Positions 13,408 to 27,618 are shown, numbered from the stretch's first letter. The stretch is DNA of 64,000 bases from Lingula anatina (GCF_001039355.2 NW_019774847.1:425607-489606), one strand, 5' to 3'. Numbers and translations: made by a program. Notes: a model not told the origin generated them from the letters alone.

Positions 13408-16400
13408 CACCCATTCTCATGAGTGGCGGTGGTCCATTACCCATAAAACTTCTGCCATAGTGTCCTGGTGGCGGTGCATTACTGTATGTGCCCTGTCCCG
13501 CAAACCTGTCCATGTTGTGCCTGGGAGAAAGAAAAAGATTACACTAAAATTGGTGTATGAAGTTAAATTTTTCTTGTAAGTTTTGGGTAAAAGTTCACTC
13601 CCTGGTTTAGACCTAATCTCAAAACTTACAGTGTTAGATGTGATAAATAAAAACAAAATTTGGAAATCTACACTTTTGTTGAAGAACAAAGATTTAAGTT
13701 AATCTAAAAAAACAAGTGATGGAACTAAACAACAAACTGCTTCTTTTACGTTAACACATTTTGGATAAAAGGCACCATAGAATAAATCACCAAAATTTTA
13801 CTTTTGCTAGAGATATCCCTCTGCTCAAACAAAGCACTATAGGGCAAAACATTGCAATAAATATTGAAAGATTTGACTGTCAAATTTTCTTTAATGGCCA
13901 GCAAACTGAAGTGCTGAGAAGACAAACTGATAAGGTGTAGATCTATTCTGGCACTTACACCTTTTTACCACTGGATTTCAATAATTCACCAAACCCAAAT
14001 TATCTACTCACATTCCTCATATTTGTACTTTACTTGATTAAGAATTGAACGGGACAAAAACATTGCAGATAACTGGCTAAAATGAAGTGACAATAATAAA
14101 ATATCTGCTAACATGTAAATACCTTATCATCCTCTGTGCAGAAGAAATATCTTTGTCGGCTGGGTTGCGGTAATGGCTATTACGATCAAAACCCAGCTGT
14201 GGTCTGTAAGGTTGGTTCCTGCCCATCCCCTCTGGCTTAAGTGTCTTTGGAGGCATCCTTTGATATTATCAAAGAAAAAATTAAGGGAGTGCTTTAAAGT
14301 CAACAGCAATTCAACAATCTTCAATTCATCAAGTTCATGACATTTAATTTTTTTTTTTTCAAAGAAAAACTGATCTCAACATAAGGTGTTATAATAGTAA
14401 TTCCTTTTCAGAATCTATGCCAATTAAAATCTAACCCTCTTTTAAAACTTAAATAAAATCATGCCTTATCAAATGACTTTTGAGGAATAAAATGCCTTGC
14501 TCATTACCTTGACACAATAAACTAGATTACCATGAAGTCATTGAAAAAATAGTTTTGTTAAGAAATTTTCTCATTCATATTTATTATTATAATTACTTAT
14601 TATTAATACCATTATTATTATCATTTGTGGAATGTAACAATAAACTTTACTCAAAAAGCTGACAGAGTGGCTACTTACTGCACATTTTCCAACAATTTAG
14701 CTGGGAAGAGATATCCCCGTTCATACTGCGGGTCTTTATACAATGCACTGGACATGGAAAGAGATAAAGGTTGTAACTGTACACAAACCTGTTTTCATCT
14801 GTTTCAAACAAGGGACATTATAGTGTACATCAAACAGAGTATTCAATAAAAGTTAAGCTGGTGTATCTGTGTTATCCTGCAAGGTAACATGAATAATTAT
14901 ATTGTTAGAGAGAGCCATAGCTTCTGTAAGAATCTTGAAGTTCATAATTTTTCAGAAAATGCCAGCATTTCTGCAGAATATGTAGTAGGTGCCCTGAAAT
15001 TACACTGAATTATGCTGTATTCATCATTTAGTGAAATGTGGTAATGAAATTGTGCTTTTTAGCACCAAGAATGTAAAACAATCTTATTTTCATGTCATTA
15101 ATTGAGACATATTTTCAATATCTTACATCATTTTCTCAAACTTTTTAAGATACCCTTTTTTTTCTCAACTTTATTCTTAATTTTCCCTAAACAATAATTT
15201 ACCTTAACTTTCATGCAAAACAGATCCTCAATTTGGAACATCAATGGATAAATTGTGGAAATCTTTCATTTCAAACACTGTTATCTACATACCTTATGAC
15301 TTTGTTGTCTTTGAGATCTTTTAGCTGTGGAAGGGGAGACTTCACTGTACTGAAATAAAGAACAAGAAAAAGGTCAAAACCTAAAAGAACATGTGGCTGA
15401 CTGCATTGGCCTCACTTTGCAAAATGTTAGAAGATTAAGAAGACTAATTTTACAAATAACGGACATGCTTGGTAGCACTGCATGTTAAAACATTCAAACG
15501 TTGCAAGCAAGAATTCTCGAAACAGTAAAAAATTTTGTGTTCCATTGATATAATTAAATTTAACAAATAGAAAAATATCTTTAAAGGGATGTAGGGGACA
15601 ATAATTCAAGCAGACATGCAAAGAATGCTTGATTTTTTATAACTACAGGTCAATTCCCTGCTATCGTCAACTCTGATAGTAAACTGCCATTACTCGAATA
15701 ATCTTATAAAAAACCTTTTAAGAGAAATTATCCACACACTGGTGACTGTGACATTTTACACTTAAAACTAGACTCACTCACAATGGCATCATTTTAATTT
15801 TGATCAAATTGTGAATTATAAATCCAAATCAACTTTAAGTCAATTCCAATATAAAACAACTGAATTTCTTACATATCTAACCCAACATCGATCATTTCAG
15901 CAAGTAGCAAAAGCCTTGCGACCAGCATGATGCCAGCTCATCACATCTTGAAAGTAACTTACTCTCCTGTCATGACTGCCAATGTATCACACCACACTGT
16001 GCCTCGTATTCCAGAAGTTAACTTGCCATCCAGATCTATGGGGTCAGTTACAGCATCTCCCTCATACAAAGCCTCTAAAAATGAGTGCGAAGGATTGCTT
16101 TTGCCCACAAATATCCTGTCTTCTCCTCGGATGTTTCTAAATTCTGAAAAAAAAATTATCTCAGTATATTCAGACCATTTGTTTATAAGAGTCCTGAATT
16201 TGGGCATGTGAACATTACAGTCAATACATAATAAAAATTATTGTTCTATCTCTGAGTGCACAGCTGATAAAACTTTTGATGGGCAATAAAATCAGCTTTT
16301 TAAAAAAAATTGTTTACAGCAAGAGACCTATTATTAAGGCCAAAACAATTAATCATGTAAACCATCTGGTATAAGCAGATGTCCTCCTTAGGACCACCAA

Positions 16401-18647
16401 ACAACACTTCCTTAGATACACCTGTTGCACTCTGAAAGTCCAGCAGTAGATTAAAATTAACAAGTATATATAAAACTCAATCAATGACTGATCATCTACA
16501 AAAAGCCAGAATTCTCTGCTTACTTTCTTCAGAAGTTATATCTGGATATACACTCTTCAAAGCATCTTTGAGACGTTTCTCATCCACAAAAGGTAGGAGA
16601 GCAACTCCTAGAAAATGAAATAAGATAAAACCTTCATGGATATATATATATATGCCAGTGATGCAAAAATGTACATATGTGGATGCACTTATACCCACAT
16701 GTTTATCTAACAAAATGCACCTTTAGTGAGAATTTGACAATGAAACACTTACCACAAAACATCTTTTCTTTGCTTTAATAAAATGAAAAAGTGTTGAGCT
16801 GAAATCTTACCCTGCCAAGCATATTTCTTTCCATTTAGGTCAATCTTGAAGTCAATGGGGTAAAAATCAATGACTGGAGAATCCTAAGTCATAGCGTAAG
16901 AAATAAAGGTAAGTATATGTGAGTAAAAGCTGAGCCACTTTTCAAGTCCATATTCATAGTTATAGTTTGATATACAATAAAGCAAACACCATACGTAATT
17001 CATACTTCGAAGACAAGAAAATTTCAATTTTTTTTCATGACCCTCAACAGGTTATAAACAATGTTAGATACTTTCTATAAATAAACTTAAAATAATCATC
17101 TTTGATGTTATAAACATATCTGACACATGTCTGTACAAACCAACATACTTAACATATCTAATACAGGCACTGGTAATATTCTTTATGTGAACCAGGCCCT
17201 AAACCTCCATTACAGTGGGTTATAACTGATTCTGCCTGGGTCAAAACAGATGAAAATTATCAGTCCCAAAGCTAAGGCCAGGCAACTTCAGTTCACTTGT
17301 AAACTGGCTTTAGGAGTTCTACATTTACTTACTGGATCACACATAAGAATCTGCCAGGTAATAGGTAGATGCTTCTTGCTGGCTGCAGGGAACACCCCCA
17401 TCAGCTGCTCCAAAGGTTTAAACTGGAAAAAATACATAGGGATATAACAGTCTGTTTAAAAAAAATTCACAGGACCAGAGCTGACAATTTTGTGGATAAG
17501 ACTAAATTATCTACATGTTTAATGACAATTATTTTATTATATTTTTTTTTGAGGGGGGGGATGTAAGACAGTTGCATTCCTTTTCACATCATGTGCAAAA
17601 TTATATTTCAAATTTTGCCACAGAAATTTGTGATGCATTTAAAAAGACGCAAATATGATAAAAATGATAATAATGTGTTTTTATAAATTAAAAAACTTTC
17701 TGCTTATTTTATAACTAAAAAAAATGTTTTTTCTTCTTTTTAATTTTCATTTCATCCCATTCAGAGAGTTACTGGGACTCAAGTTGGGTTACAAAGTCAG
17801 TGCAACGCATCTCAGGTAACTATGATTTTGAGCAAATCTAATCTGTCACCTTGCCCACCACCATTCTTATTGAGAAAAGTCTTGTGCGCTAAGATTATCT
17901 TAATAGGAGGAATCTACATGTTTCAGTACACCATGACTGGTGGCACCTACTGGCTCTGTGTCCATCTCAAAGTCATTGGGCAGATCACCTATGTTGATAA
18001 AGTCTGAGGCAAAGGGTGCGTAATGATATGGGAAGTACCACTTCCATGATGCACAGCCCTAGTAAGACAGAAAGAATAAAATTATTTACAGATGGGATTT
18101 TTCTCCAGCTTAAAAACTGTTATCCCAAAGAAAGATCCAATCTATATAAATCATTTTTATCTCATACATCCTACATCATGTATTACTTCATTTATTCATC
18201 TACCTATTTATTTTGAATATAATTAGTTTCAAACAATTCTGAATAATTGACATACAGATAAGTATTGGTGTCATTTGGAGTAATTTTTTCCTGTAATGCT
18301 ATATCATTCTAGTGCAGGTATGCTATTATAATTCCCTATTTCTATTTGTATATTAGAAGTAAAACAGAGCAAATACTTCATTCCATCCTTGACTTACCTG
18401 GTAGTAGTATCTTAATACCCAGCACAAACCTCGAACATAGTTCTGTGCCTGGAATCAATTAAATGAAATTTAAAAAATAATAAAAATGATATATGATAAT
18501 AAGTACAGATAATTAAAACCTAGAATAGACAAAAATAGAAGACAGGAATTTACACTAACTTAAACACCTTTCTACTTTCTCCGAGTGACATGATATTGAA
18601 TATTATATGTCAATTGATATCATGTCAAATGGAAATACATTTTCTCA

Positions 18648-18744
<97 letters not shown>

Positions 18745-21700
18745 TATATACTAGTCTCTTCAGGACACTTTTCAGTTAATTTGAAGTTAAAAAATCTATA
18801 TGACAATCATACCACTTTAATCCTGAATTCCACATCATTCTCTCCAACATCAAATTTGCTCTGGTAATATCTGTCTTTCCACCCATCTTCCCACAGTCTG
18901 AAATAAATAAAAGACATTAACACATTTTCATAGATGTATTATTCTTCTGTCTTTTGGTCAAAACTAATCAATGTCAAGGATAGAATACATGGTCAGCACA
19001 AAATTGTCTTCTCATCAACATCTCTACAACAAAGTTAAAAACATTTATTTGAAGCATTAAATACTCAGACTGACTGGTTTCTGGAGAAAAAAAGCAATAA
19101 AAAAAGTATAATTATGAGTGTCAAGAAGACTTTTTTAATTTAAAAGTAAACACTTTACAGCTACTGGATCAGTCAAACTCAATGTAACTGTCTCAGTCAG
19201 CCACTTGATTACGATTAGATCACCACAGGGAGCAAAACCACTCTCTCTGTTGTCATTGGCTTCTTATGGTGAGCATTTCATAATAAAACTGCCTACAGAG
19301 TAAGGGTTTTGTCAAGCTAGGTGGAACCATGTCAGATGGAAACACGCCCCTGCTATAATTAAGCAGCCTGTCCTACCTAACTTCATCAGCTGGTTCAGGT
19401 TCCTCGTCGCTGTCAAGGTCAGCCTCTGTCGAGGTTCTCTTGCCTGCTGTCTTGTCATCTTTGTTCTTGCTCTGAAAATTTGAGAAACTGAAGTTGCAAC
19501 CTAATCAAACCTTGTATAATAAAGCACTAGCACTATCAGCAAGAAATGAAATATAAGCTATACCCATTTCGCATTAATCCATACAATATTCTTGCATACT
19601 CATTCAGATATTTCAGCTAGGGATGCATAAAGACGAAATCATATCAGTTTGAAGAGAAGTTTTAAGACCTCCACTATATCTACAGGTAACTGTCTCAATC
19701 CCCTACCTACCCTCTCCTAGCATACCCATTTGTCTTGCATCCTTCAGTAGCTTTATTTCAAGAAAAGCTTTCTCCCAAAGACCTCATGTATAAAACCCCA
19801 AGTTGTTAGACTGAGCATAGTTTTCAAAGGCTAGGATATCAACCACTCCTATAAAATCCATTCATTAAAAAAAAACTCCAATACAATCAATTTCTCTGAG
19901 ATAACTACTTCTGCTCAAGACTTCACCTCTTCTCCATCTGATCTGAGCATAGCCTTCAAAGCCAGTGCTGCCTCCTGGTTAGCTGTGGAGCCCATGGTCC
20001 TCCTCTGTCCCTCCATTCTCATCTTGTAAGCCTCCTGCCGGACATTGGTCACAGGGTTGGGGGTGCTGCCAATTCTCTGATAACAGAAGTAAATATTACC
20101 ATTACCCTGAGCTTCAGGTCTGATGCGTTTTCAAACTTCATTATATGTGTATGCTTATCTGACTTTGATTTTTACTGATAAGTTTGATTGAAGTTTACAC
20201 AAATGTTCATTTGGCTATCCTTATTTTGTGATTCTGTAGAATTACATGTGAAAATGATAATAGACCAATATAATACTTGTGATTGGTGTGAGAAACTTCG
20301 GTCAAACATCACTGAAGTTCAGACATGACAAGCAGGCATGTATTATTTGAAAATGAAAGAGCTGGTCTGCACCACCCATGATACTCAAGCTAAGTTCAAT
20401 ATTTCAAAAAATTGTGAATTTTATGGCAAGATTGGAAACAAATGAACTGAAATCATTTTGCTATAAGCAACTTGTTGGTATAACCACTTAATAAAATGTA
20501 AGCAATCAAATCCTTCAATGTAATATGAAAACAGATCTAACTCAACTAAAAAAGAAGAAAATGTTAATAATTTTGTTGAATAAAGTACATGGTTGGCTAT
20601 AATAAAAAGATGTGCTACAGTCAGGAAGTCTAAGATTATTTGATGTTTTAGTTTACCTGTGGTGCAAATCCTCCTCCTGGTGTCCAAGCAGGGCGGTCTG
20701 AATTTTTCCACATTTTTGCTCTCTTCCTTTTTTCTTTATCTCTTCGTTTGAAGTCAAGCTGAAGAGTGATGTTTCAGACAATTTACAATTAGTGATTAGC
20801 CTGCCTGTTCCTAGGGAGGATTATTTTCTTTTTTCCAACTGTACAAAGGATATCAGAAGAAAATTAATAGTCTATCAAATTATAGTGCAAAATTTAAATG
20901 AACAAAAGTCAAAAGTCTATACATACATCTCTCTGCCTTCTGTTTTTGAATATTTCATCTTCCACTTTCCCCAAGTCTGAAGAAAAAAAAAACAGTTAAA
21001 TTTTTTGAATTTCCTTTTGGGGGTTTAAATCAAATACATTGGTTTATTGATCACATTAACTAATGGGTATTTACCTAGAATATAATGCATTCTTAATGAA
21101 AAATTAGGAATATTTTCTTACCTAATGGCATTATCACTTGCAATGGCATAAGCATACATGTGTGTGCATGTGTGTGTGTGTATGTGGGTATGCAAGTTGT
21201 TGTAACTGATGCAGTGTTACCTTGCATGATTAGTTGAACTCTGCTCAAATTGACAACTCCACTATCTGTTAAATAGCCCTGAACAAAATAATACATATTT
21301 AAAGAAATATTTAAAAAACATTTTTTCATGGGTTCTATCACAAATGTTATCCAAAACAATTTTGTTGAAGACAATTGTATAGAAAATTAACTAGAAATGA
21401 TATTATCTGACAAATATACTTCTAAAATTCCTGATAGATATATTTTAATTTTGAAAGTATGTGTAAACAAGAGGAAAGTATCACAGAATCAATCTAATCA
21501 ATCTAAAAACTCACCCCCGTTTTGTACACACAGTTTTTGTACAACTTCACCAGCCTGTCAATAGCCCCTTCTCTTCAATATAAAACAGCATGTATGAATG
21601 TAGACAAACAAGTGGTATATCTTGTCAATTAAAATACATGCCTATACACACTCTTATTTAATGTCTACAATATTTAATGTGATATTTAAGACCATTTTCA

Positions 21701-24700
21701 CAATCCTGCCAACCCTTTTACTTGACTAATCTAGTCATGAATATGATAAACAATGGTTGATGGCTCAATCTTCATGCCAACAAAGTTAGTGGTAGGTGCA
21801 AAAAGCATTTTATTACCTTATTTCCAATGAAGGCAAATGTGGAAGGAAGTCATTCCCAACAAAAAAATTCATGAATACCCAATCATCAAGAACTCGCTGA
21901 AAACACAAATACCTCCATAATTCAACACAATCAACAACATAAAATCACAACTGTTCCCTCAAACTATATTTTCATCATTAAAGTCAAGTTCACATATAGG
22001 AAAATACCCAGTACAGGATAGCAGGCATTAAACTTTCATTTGTTGGACATTTCATCATTTATTACAGCTTCTACTTCTGTATATAAAATATCCCCACCTA
22101 TAAAAATGGTTTAGTGATCTTAAGAATAAAACAACTGAATGGTTTAAGAATGATGAATTTAAGATTTTAAGATAAATTTTAAGATTTAAAACCAATATAA
22201 TTGGACATTACCTCAAATTCATATTTAAAAGGAAGGTTAGGCATGAAGAGATCTCTCTCAAGGTATTCTCTCAGTATATTGAGCCTGATGAAGATAAACT
22301 CTTGCTCTGAACCAGCAGGCATGGCTATCTCATCATGCTAAAATACAGAAGATATCATCAAGGTGACTACCTACACCACTAAAGCAATTAGCAACAAAAC
22401 CATTCATAGCAGTAGAAATTTTCTATGTTACAAACATGGGATGTTGAAGACAACTTTTCAGTTACATCCAGTGCTCAATTTCAGATATGTGCAGTTCAGT
22501 TGAATTTATTGTCCCTAAATTTAAAACGTATCATGAAAATTTGTTGTTAAAAAATATATTATGACCATTTTAACCAAGGCCTGGCATGTTTTATTCTTAT
22601 CTCTAAATAACGATTCATTTACTGGTAATATCATAGATAAAAAGGTTTATGTTTTACAACTGTGTAATGTAACATTTTACTGACGTATAATCATAAAAAC
22701 TTTAATGCTCTCTCACCTCCCCTGACTTCTCCTTGGGTATTCCTAGACATTCCTTCATTTCATGACCTACATACATAAACATAAACTTAGTGACAGGAAG
22801 TAAATTACTTTAATATATTAATACTCTGAGAGGCAAGCAATGATTGAGAGCAATTTTCATAAGGACACAAAATCATTTAAAAAGCAGTGAATAAAGTGTC
22901 ACCAAATATAATCATTGAACAGTGTCAAGAACCCACCTATCTGTCCACAAATTTCACAAGGTTTAGGCTGATTTGGTTTGAATTCTTCACGGATAATGGT
23001 AAAATATGGCTCGTGGGTTGCAAGACCTAGATAACATATCAAAACATATTTACATTGTTCCTTAGACATCTTGAGGTATATGGAGAGAAAAAGAGATCAA
23101 TGTTGATGAAGATGAAGATTATGTTTACATCAATATTTCATTGTAGTTCACATTTCAGCTATAATAAAATTAATTTATTCTAATAACAAAATTGATTATT
23201 ATTTGTATCAGAATCAACTTACCTAACATAATCAAATCAGCTGAAAAAGACAATATTTTGTAAATTATTCATATTCAAGTCTCTCTCTTTTCTTGTCAAT
23301 GAATCTATCATGTGAAATAACAAACTTTATTTTTGACATGCTTCTTACATATATTTTCATCATCAATTCAGCATTTTAGATGTACACTTTCATAAGCCAC
23401 TTCAATTAAAACTCTTACAAACTTTGCATGAGACTCGTGTACATCAGTTGCATATTTCACAGATGACATATCTATTAAAGCAATTTAGAGTTATGCCGCC
23501 TCACATTTTAGTATCTTATAGAAATAAAATTTCCTTTCCTTACCATCAGCCCCACATAACACATGGTGTGTCTGGGGGTCATGATCAGCATGAACTGTAA
23601 CAACAAGAAAACATTAAATGTTATGACTGCTGATACTCATATGAAGAAATCTATATCCCTTAATAGCCACAGTTATTAGTTATATAAACATTAACGTAAT
23701 GGTGCTCATTTTCATTCAATCAATTTTAAAACAACATTATCAGTGTTCACTTCATTAATACAACCACTGTTTACAGATTCCAATTATAATTCTGTTAGCC
23801 TTTATCCATTACAAATTGCAGAGAAAAAGCATTGCAAAAAGAAAAGAGCTAAAATGAGCCTATGGGTCAACTGCTGAAACACCAAAAAAACATTTAAAAC
23901 TGTGAAAAATAATACCTTACCAACAGATAGATAAAATGAAACTGATAATAACAATAAAAAACAAAACAAACGAAAAAAAAAAACACTGTGAAGTAGTCAA
24001 CTTTTTCTTCTCTCAACCTTGAGCTACAAATCACTGGTAATTCAGCCTGGCATTACCTACCTCTCTGCTTGCGTATATAGTCCATGATCTTGTGTTCTCC
24101 CTCTCCTGGTACATTGGCATCAGAGAGAATGACCTTGATGTTCTTCCAGCCAGGGTCATGGTTTAACCTGTCATGGATGTAATACCTCAGGCACTCTGCC
24201 AGTCTGAACATAAAAGGAGTACCCTGGAACAAAGATATCAATTTAAAATTAAATTTAACAATGATATAAAATAAATATATATTATATAAAGAACTCATAT
24301 GACACCTTTTACATCTGGTATGCCATTCCTAGTCTCAGTGACTTTTTTCACCGGATAGCAAGTTATCAGAATTTTGATTTAAAGATGCATCTTTCACTAG
24401 TGGTCCCAATCCTGAGCTCTAGTGTTTTAAAAATTGTATCTGTAGAGAACTGCCTCAAAGTGGATATTTGTGATGAGATCACTATTTCCAAGTATCAACT
24501 TACAGGAGTGATACAATTGCTGTCAAAATGTTCCTCTGGTTTCTTCTCAGGTGGCACATTGTAACCCTTGGAAACCAACTCACTTTTTATCTTGGAAATT
24601 TCTTCTATCTTTTCTCTTATAAAAAAATAAAGACTAACATAATACAGATTTACTCAATAAAAGTAAAATGTTAAAATAACCAATTTTAAAGTACAATAAT

Positions 24701-26962
24701 CATATTAACATATATGGCTCCATCCAGTTATAAAATAAAAAATACAAATTTCTATAAATCAATTGTAATAAATCATTGCATTAAACTACTGCGTACTCAA
24801 GAGACAAACTTACAAGGATTCCTTTGACGCTCTGAATCTTCGAGATCTTTGCTGGTTCATTTTAGCACGAGGAGCCTAAAAAGTCATCATATATGATATT
24901 ATAAGTATACATCATACTGCATAAACTAATAACAACAAAATTACTGAAAGCTTTTGCTACAGAAAAATGTGTGCAGCTCTGTACAACTCTTAACATCAAG
25001 TCAGTTAGACTATCAAGACAGCAAGTGAATTCCTTCATCTAAATCATATACTGTCAAATGTTTCTAAATAGACACACTCATCTAAATCAGTCAAAGGAAC
25101 ATACCTGCTGCTTTCATCATTTAGCCATAAGCTAAAGGAGATTGAGAGTATTTGCCTCTTTTACCTAATCATAAGATACCTGCATAGACTGAGTGTACCC
25201 ATTCAACAGACTGCAATTTCAACAAAAAAAAAAAAAAAAAAAAAAGCAAAGACTTAAAATTCCTCTACAATATCAACATATTTTGTTGTACTTCCAAAGA
25301 TTAAAGCATGCTCAATATGAACCATATTGCATCTGATCACAGCCTTACCACTCCATCAATGGCCATATACAGCAGTTTCCTGGGTCTCACAATGGCAAAG
25401 ATTCTGTCGATGTATTCAAAGATAAGAACCATCATTTCATCCTCATTCTTAGGAGCTGGCCTGAAGATAAAATGCAAATTATAATGTAGGGCATTATGTT
25501 ATATATATTATATAATTTTCTGTAATATGAATGGAAATATTTCTTAGTTATAGAATATGTGAATAATTTTTCAGGTTCAGTCGAAGTGATTTTTTTTTTT
25601 TTTTTGCACAAAGACTCCCTGAAACTGAAATTAATGTCTTGAAAATCACCTATATTTTCTTGCAGTCTGGACCTTAAATGACCCCAGAAGTCTAGTAGAA
25701 ATTATCCAAGCTTCCAAAATTCATAACAACATTTTCATCATATTAAAGAAAATGGAACATTACTCTTGTCATTCTAGAACTTAATGACAAAATGTGGCAT
25801 GAATTCAGTCAGTTCCTACATCATGGCCCTTAAGACTGAACTATCAATATAAGTCAAGGCAATTTGAATTTCATCAGAGTTCAATTTTACACTGATTATA
25901 ATTAGACAGCACAGAATGCTTAAAGATGCATACTAAGTCAATTTTTTGTCACAAAAACCAACCAAATGCCAGCATATAGTTTCAAGTAGTATAACTAAGA
26001 GAATTACCAAAAGGCATTGTTTAATTTTACCCGAAAATGATGTTTGAACGGATTTTTCTGCTAGCATTCTATGCTGTATGTCAATGGGGCATTAAAGTAG
26101 GTCACGAAAGTAGGTTAAATTTCTGACCAAAAATTTAAAGAAAGGAGCAGTCTAAAGCTTTTTTATGGCTGATTGAGTGATCTATTCAGTTTATCCCTTG
26201 GCATGTTGAATTTATTTGAGTCGTATAAGAAACTAGTAGAAGTGGTTTACATGTCTTACTGGGAATCCACGCTCCACCAATGCTCGGTTCGTATGTACCT
26301 TTAAAAGAATTTTACATATTCGCCATATACCACTTACTTATTCTCTGGATGACAACATGGGTGAATGATGCCATTCATGTCAAGGTAAAGATTATCAAAC
26401 TCCACATCATTGGGGTTAGGCCCTGAGGTGTCCACAGGCACGGACACTCCATTGATCACTTTACCCTGGAATCATAGATATATAGAACAGCGTCACATGT
26501 CATGAACATGCATTTTCAGATTTGACATGAAAATTGGTTGAATACAAAGGCTCAATTAGACAATCAACACTTAATTACCACAACACTTATTATTGAAAAA
26601 ATACTTTCAGCTGGTACGTCTCAAATGCTAATTTCATATCAGATAATCTGTTTTCATATAAGTCTGAAACGTGTTAGCACAAATGATATTTTTGACACAT
26701 ACGACCACGGAAAATAAAATAGCAGTCATGAGACTGGATACCAAACTCAAATTCAATCATTGATAATACAAATTCACACGCTAGCGTAGAGCTAAGTCAG
26801 CCTAAGTCTTAGGCTAAGATACTGTTGTTCATTGACATCATCTGTACATATTAGGTGTAAAAGGGTCAATTGATAAATCAAGCTTACCTTCTGTTCTACA
26901 CAATTCACAACTAATGATGGATATTTTCTGCTCAGCCATCGGAAGAAGGCTGGAACTCCCAT
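13408..26962 (-). CDS. XRN2: 5'-3' exoribonuclease 2 (XRN2/Rat1), 29 exons read, C-terminal end unresolved
   Basis: Nuclear 5'-3' exoribonuclease that degrades 5'-monophosphorylated RNA; the family acts in torpedo transcription termination and rRNA/snoRNA 5' trimming. Exons from the ATG: 26888-26962, 26338-26465, 25349-25460, 24814-24875, 24504-24615, 24061-24223, 23544-23594, 23223-23240, 22937-23026, 22717-22766, 22212-22337, 21817-21896, 21515-21572, 21221-21278, 20927-20976, 20657-20758, 19927-20076, 19377-19471, 18813-18897, 18398-18448, 17951-18058, 17333-17422, 16811-16883, 16524-16607, 15963-16143, 15293-15349, 14679-14747, 14123-14257, 13408-13520. All junctions are GT-AG and keep frame (875 codons plus one base). 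The start is the family's [16 protein letters not shown]; an upstream in-frame ATG would add MPVNIR. Visible are LDMNGIIHP, the acidic active-site segments PGEGEH and GADADLIML (Asp 234 and 236), a CCHC zinc knuckle at 264-277, a basic EKRKRAK stretch near 420 and the CR2-like [13 protein letters not shown]. Human XRN2 has about 75 more residues, so the last exon(s) are missing. Confidence 0.97.
18650..18743. repeat. (CA)n microsatellite
   Basis: About 94 bases of uninterrupted CA repeat in the XRN2 intron between exons 18813-18897 and 18398-18448. It creates a spurious Thr-His frame on the plus strand. Confidence 0.98.
23223..23240 (-). other. XRN2: 18-nt XRN2 micro-exon encoding ADLIML core
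   Basis: Joining 23544-23594 directly to 22937-23026 keeps frame but drops six residues from the active-site segment, giving GADGLATHEP. On the minus strand an AG acceptor after a TTTTTC tract precedes 18 nt, followed by a GTAAGT donor. Inserting them gives [16 protein letters not shown], which matches the XRN family exactly. One of the two catalytic aspartates of this motif (residue 236 here) is therefore encoded by a micro-exon. Confidence 0.93.
25221..25246. repeat. Poly(A) run in an XRN2 intron
   Basis: A homopolymer of about 22-24 A's inside the intron between exons 25349-25460 and 24814-24875. There is no sign of an attached retroelement. Confidence 0.8.
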
Positions 26963-27418
26963 TCTTATATTAACTGGCACAAAGCACGCTCTCTTTTAAA
27001 CCGGAAGTCATGAAAGCACATTTCGTGTTTCCAAATACAAAAGAAATTAAAGACAGCATCAAAGAAAGCTTAACAGTATTTTTCGTTTGCTTCTTTGGGG
27101 CATAGAATGATCTGATATTGCTGTAGTATCAAAATGACAATATTAAAAAGTTAGAATTGACCCTGTGAAATGTTTTGTAATATTAATCTAAAACAAAGTT
27201 ATGTGGCTCGTCTTGTGTAAAGGTAGACACCACAACAACTTGACTTTCAAAACTCGGTAAATGTATCGGTACGGTACAGTCTTCGGTTTTATATGCTAGG
27301 CAAGTACTGAGAAAAATTGTTGAGAGTTTTGTATGTAGAGCTGCCATTATACAAAGTCATCTGTTTGTTAAACAACAATAACTAGACTTAGAATTAGCTA
27401 GTATACCCACACTTTTTA
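26639..27418. repeat. First copy of a duplicated XRN2 exon-1/promoter segment
   Basis: About 780 bp covering the end of XRN2 intron 1, exon 1 and the upstream region recurs in the same orientation at 28070-28849, a fixed offset of 1431 bases with no indels noticed. I saw only two differences: CCCTGTG versus CCATGTG near 27171, and ATAACTAG versus ATAGCTAG near 27370. After 27418 the copies diverge abruptly. With a gap between them, two alleles assembled in series is simpler than a real tandem duplication. Confidence 0.9.
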
Positions 27419-27483
27419 TGTACAGACACAGATGTGTCTGTACATATAGCCATCATCTGCGTCTGTCGTCGCCGTCGTCGCTG

Positions 27484-27514
<31 letters not shown>

Positions 27515-27618
27515 GCACTTTTACCGATAACACGATAAGTGGAAAACCATTTTGCCTTTTAATTTGAAACTTGCAGAACTGATGAATATTCATAATACGC
27601 AGGTCAAGTTCGAAAATC
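27419..27618. mobile_element. Sequence present after copy 1 only: palindrome plus GTCGCC-type repeat, probable inserted element
   Basis: Exactly where the two XRN2 5' copies diverge, this copy continues with a 26-base inverted repeat (27419-27444: 11-base arms around AGAT). A trinucleotide array of GTCGCC type follows at about 27462-27512, then sequence running into the gap. The other copy continues with unrelated sequence. This looks like a polymorphic insertion on one haplotype; the family is not recognised and its other end lies in the gap. Confidence 0.45.

Noticed and set aside
15927-16211. 94-codon plus-strand ORF
   Set aside because: Antisense shadow of the XRN2 exon at 15963-16143.
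18607-18867. Plus-strand frame with a Thr-His repeat
   Set aside because: It is the translation of a CA microsatellite inside an XRN2 intron.
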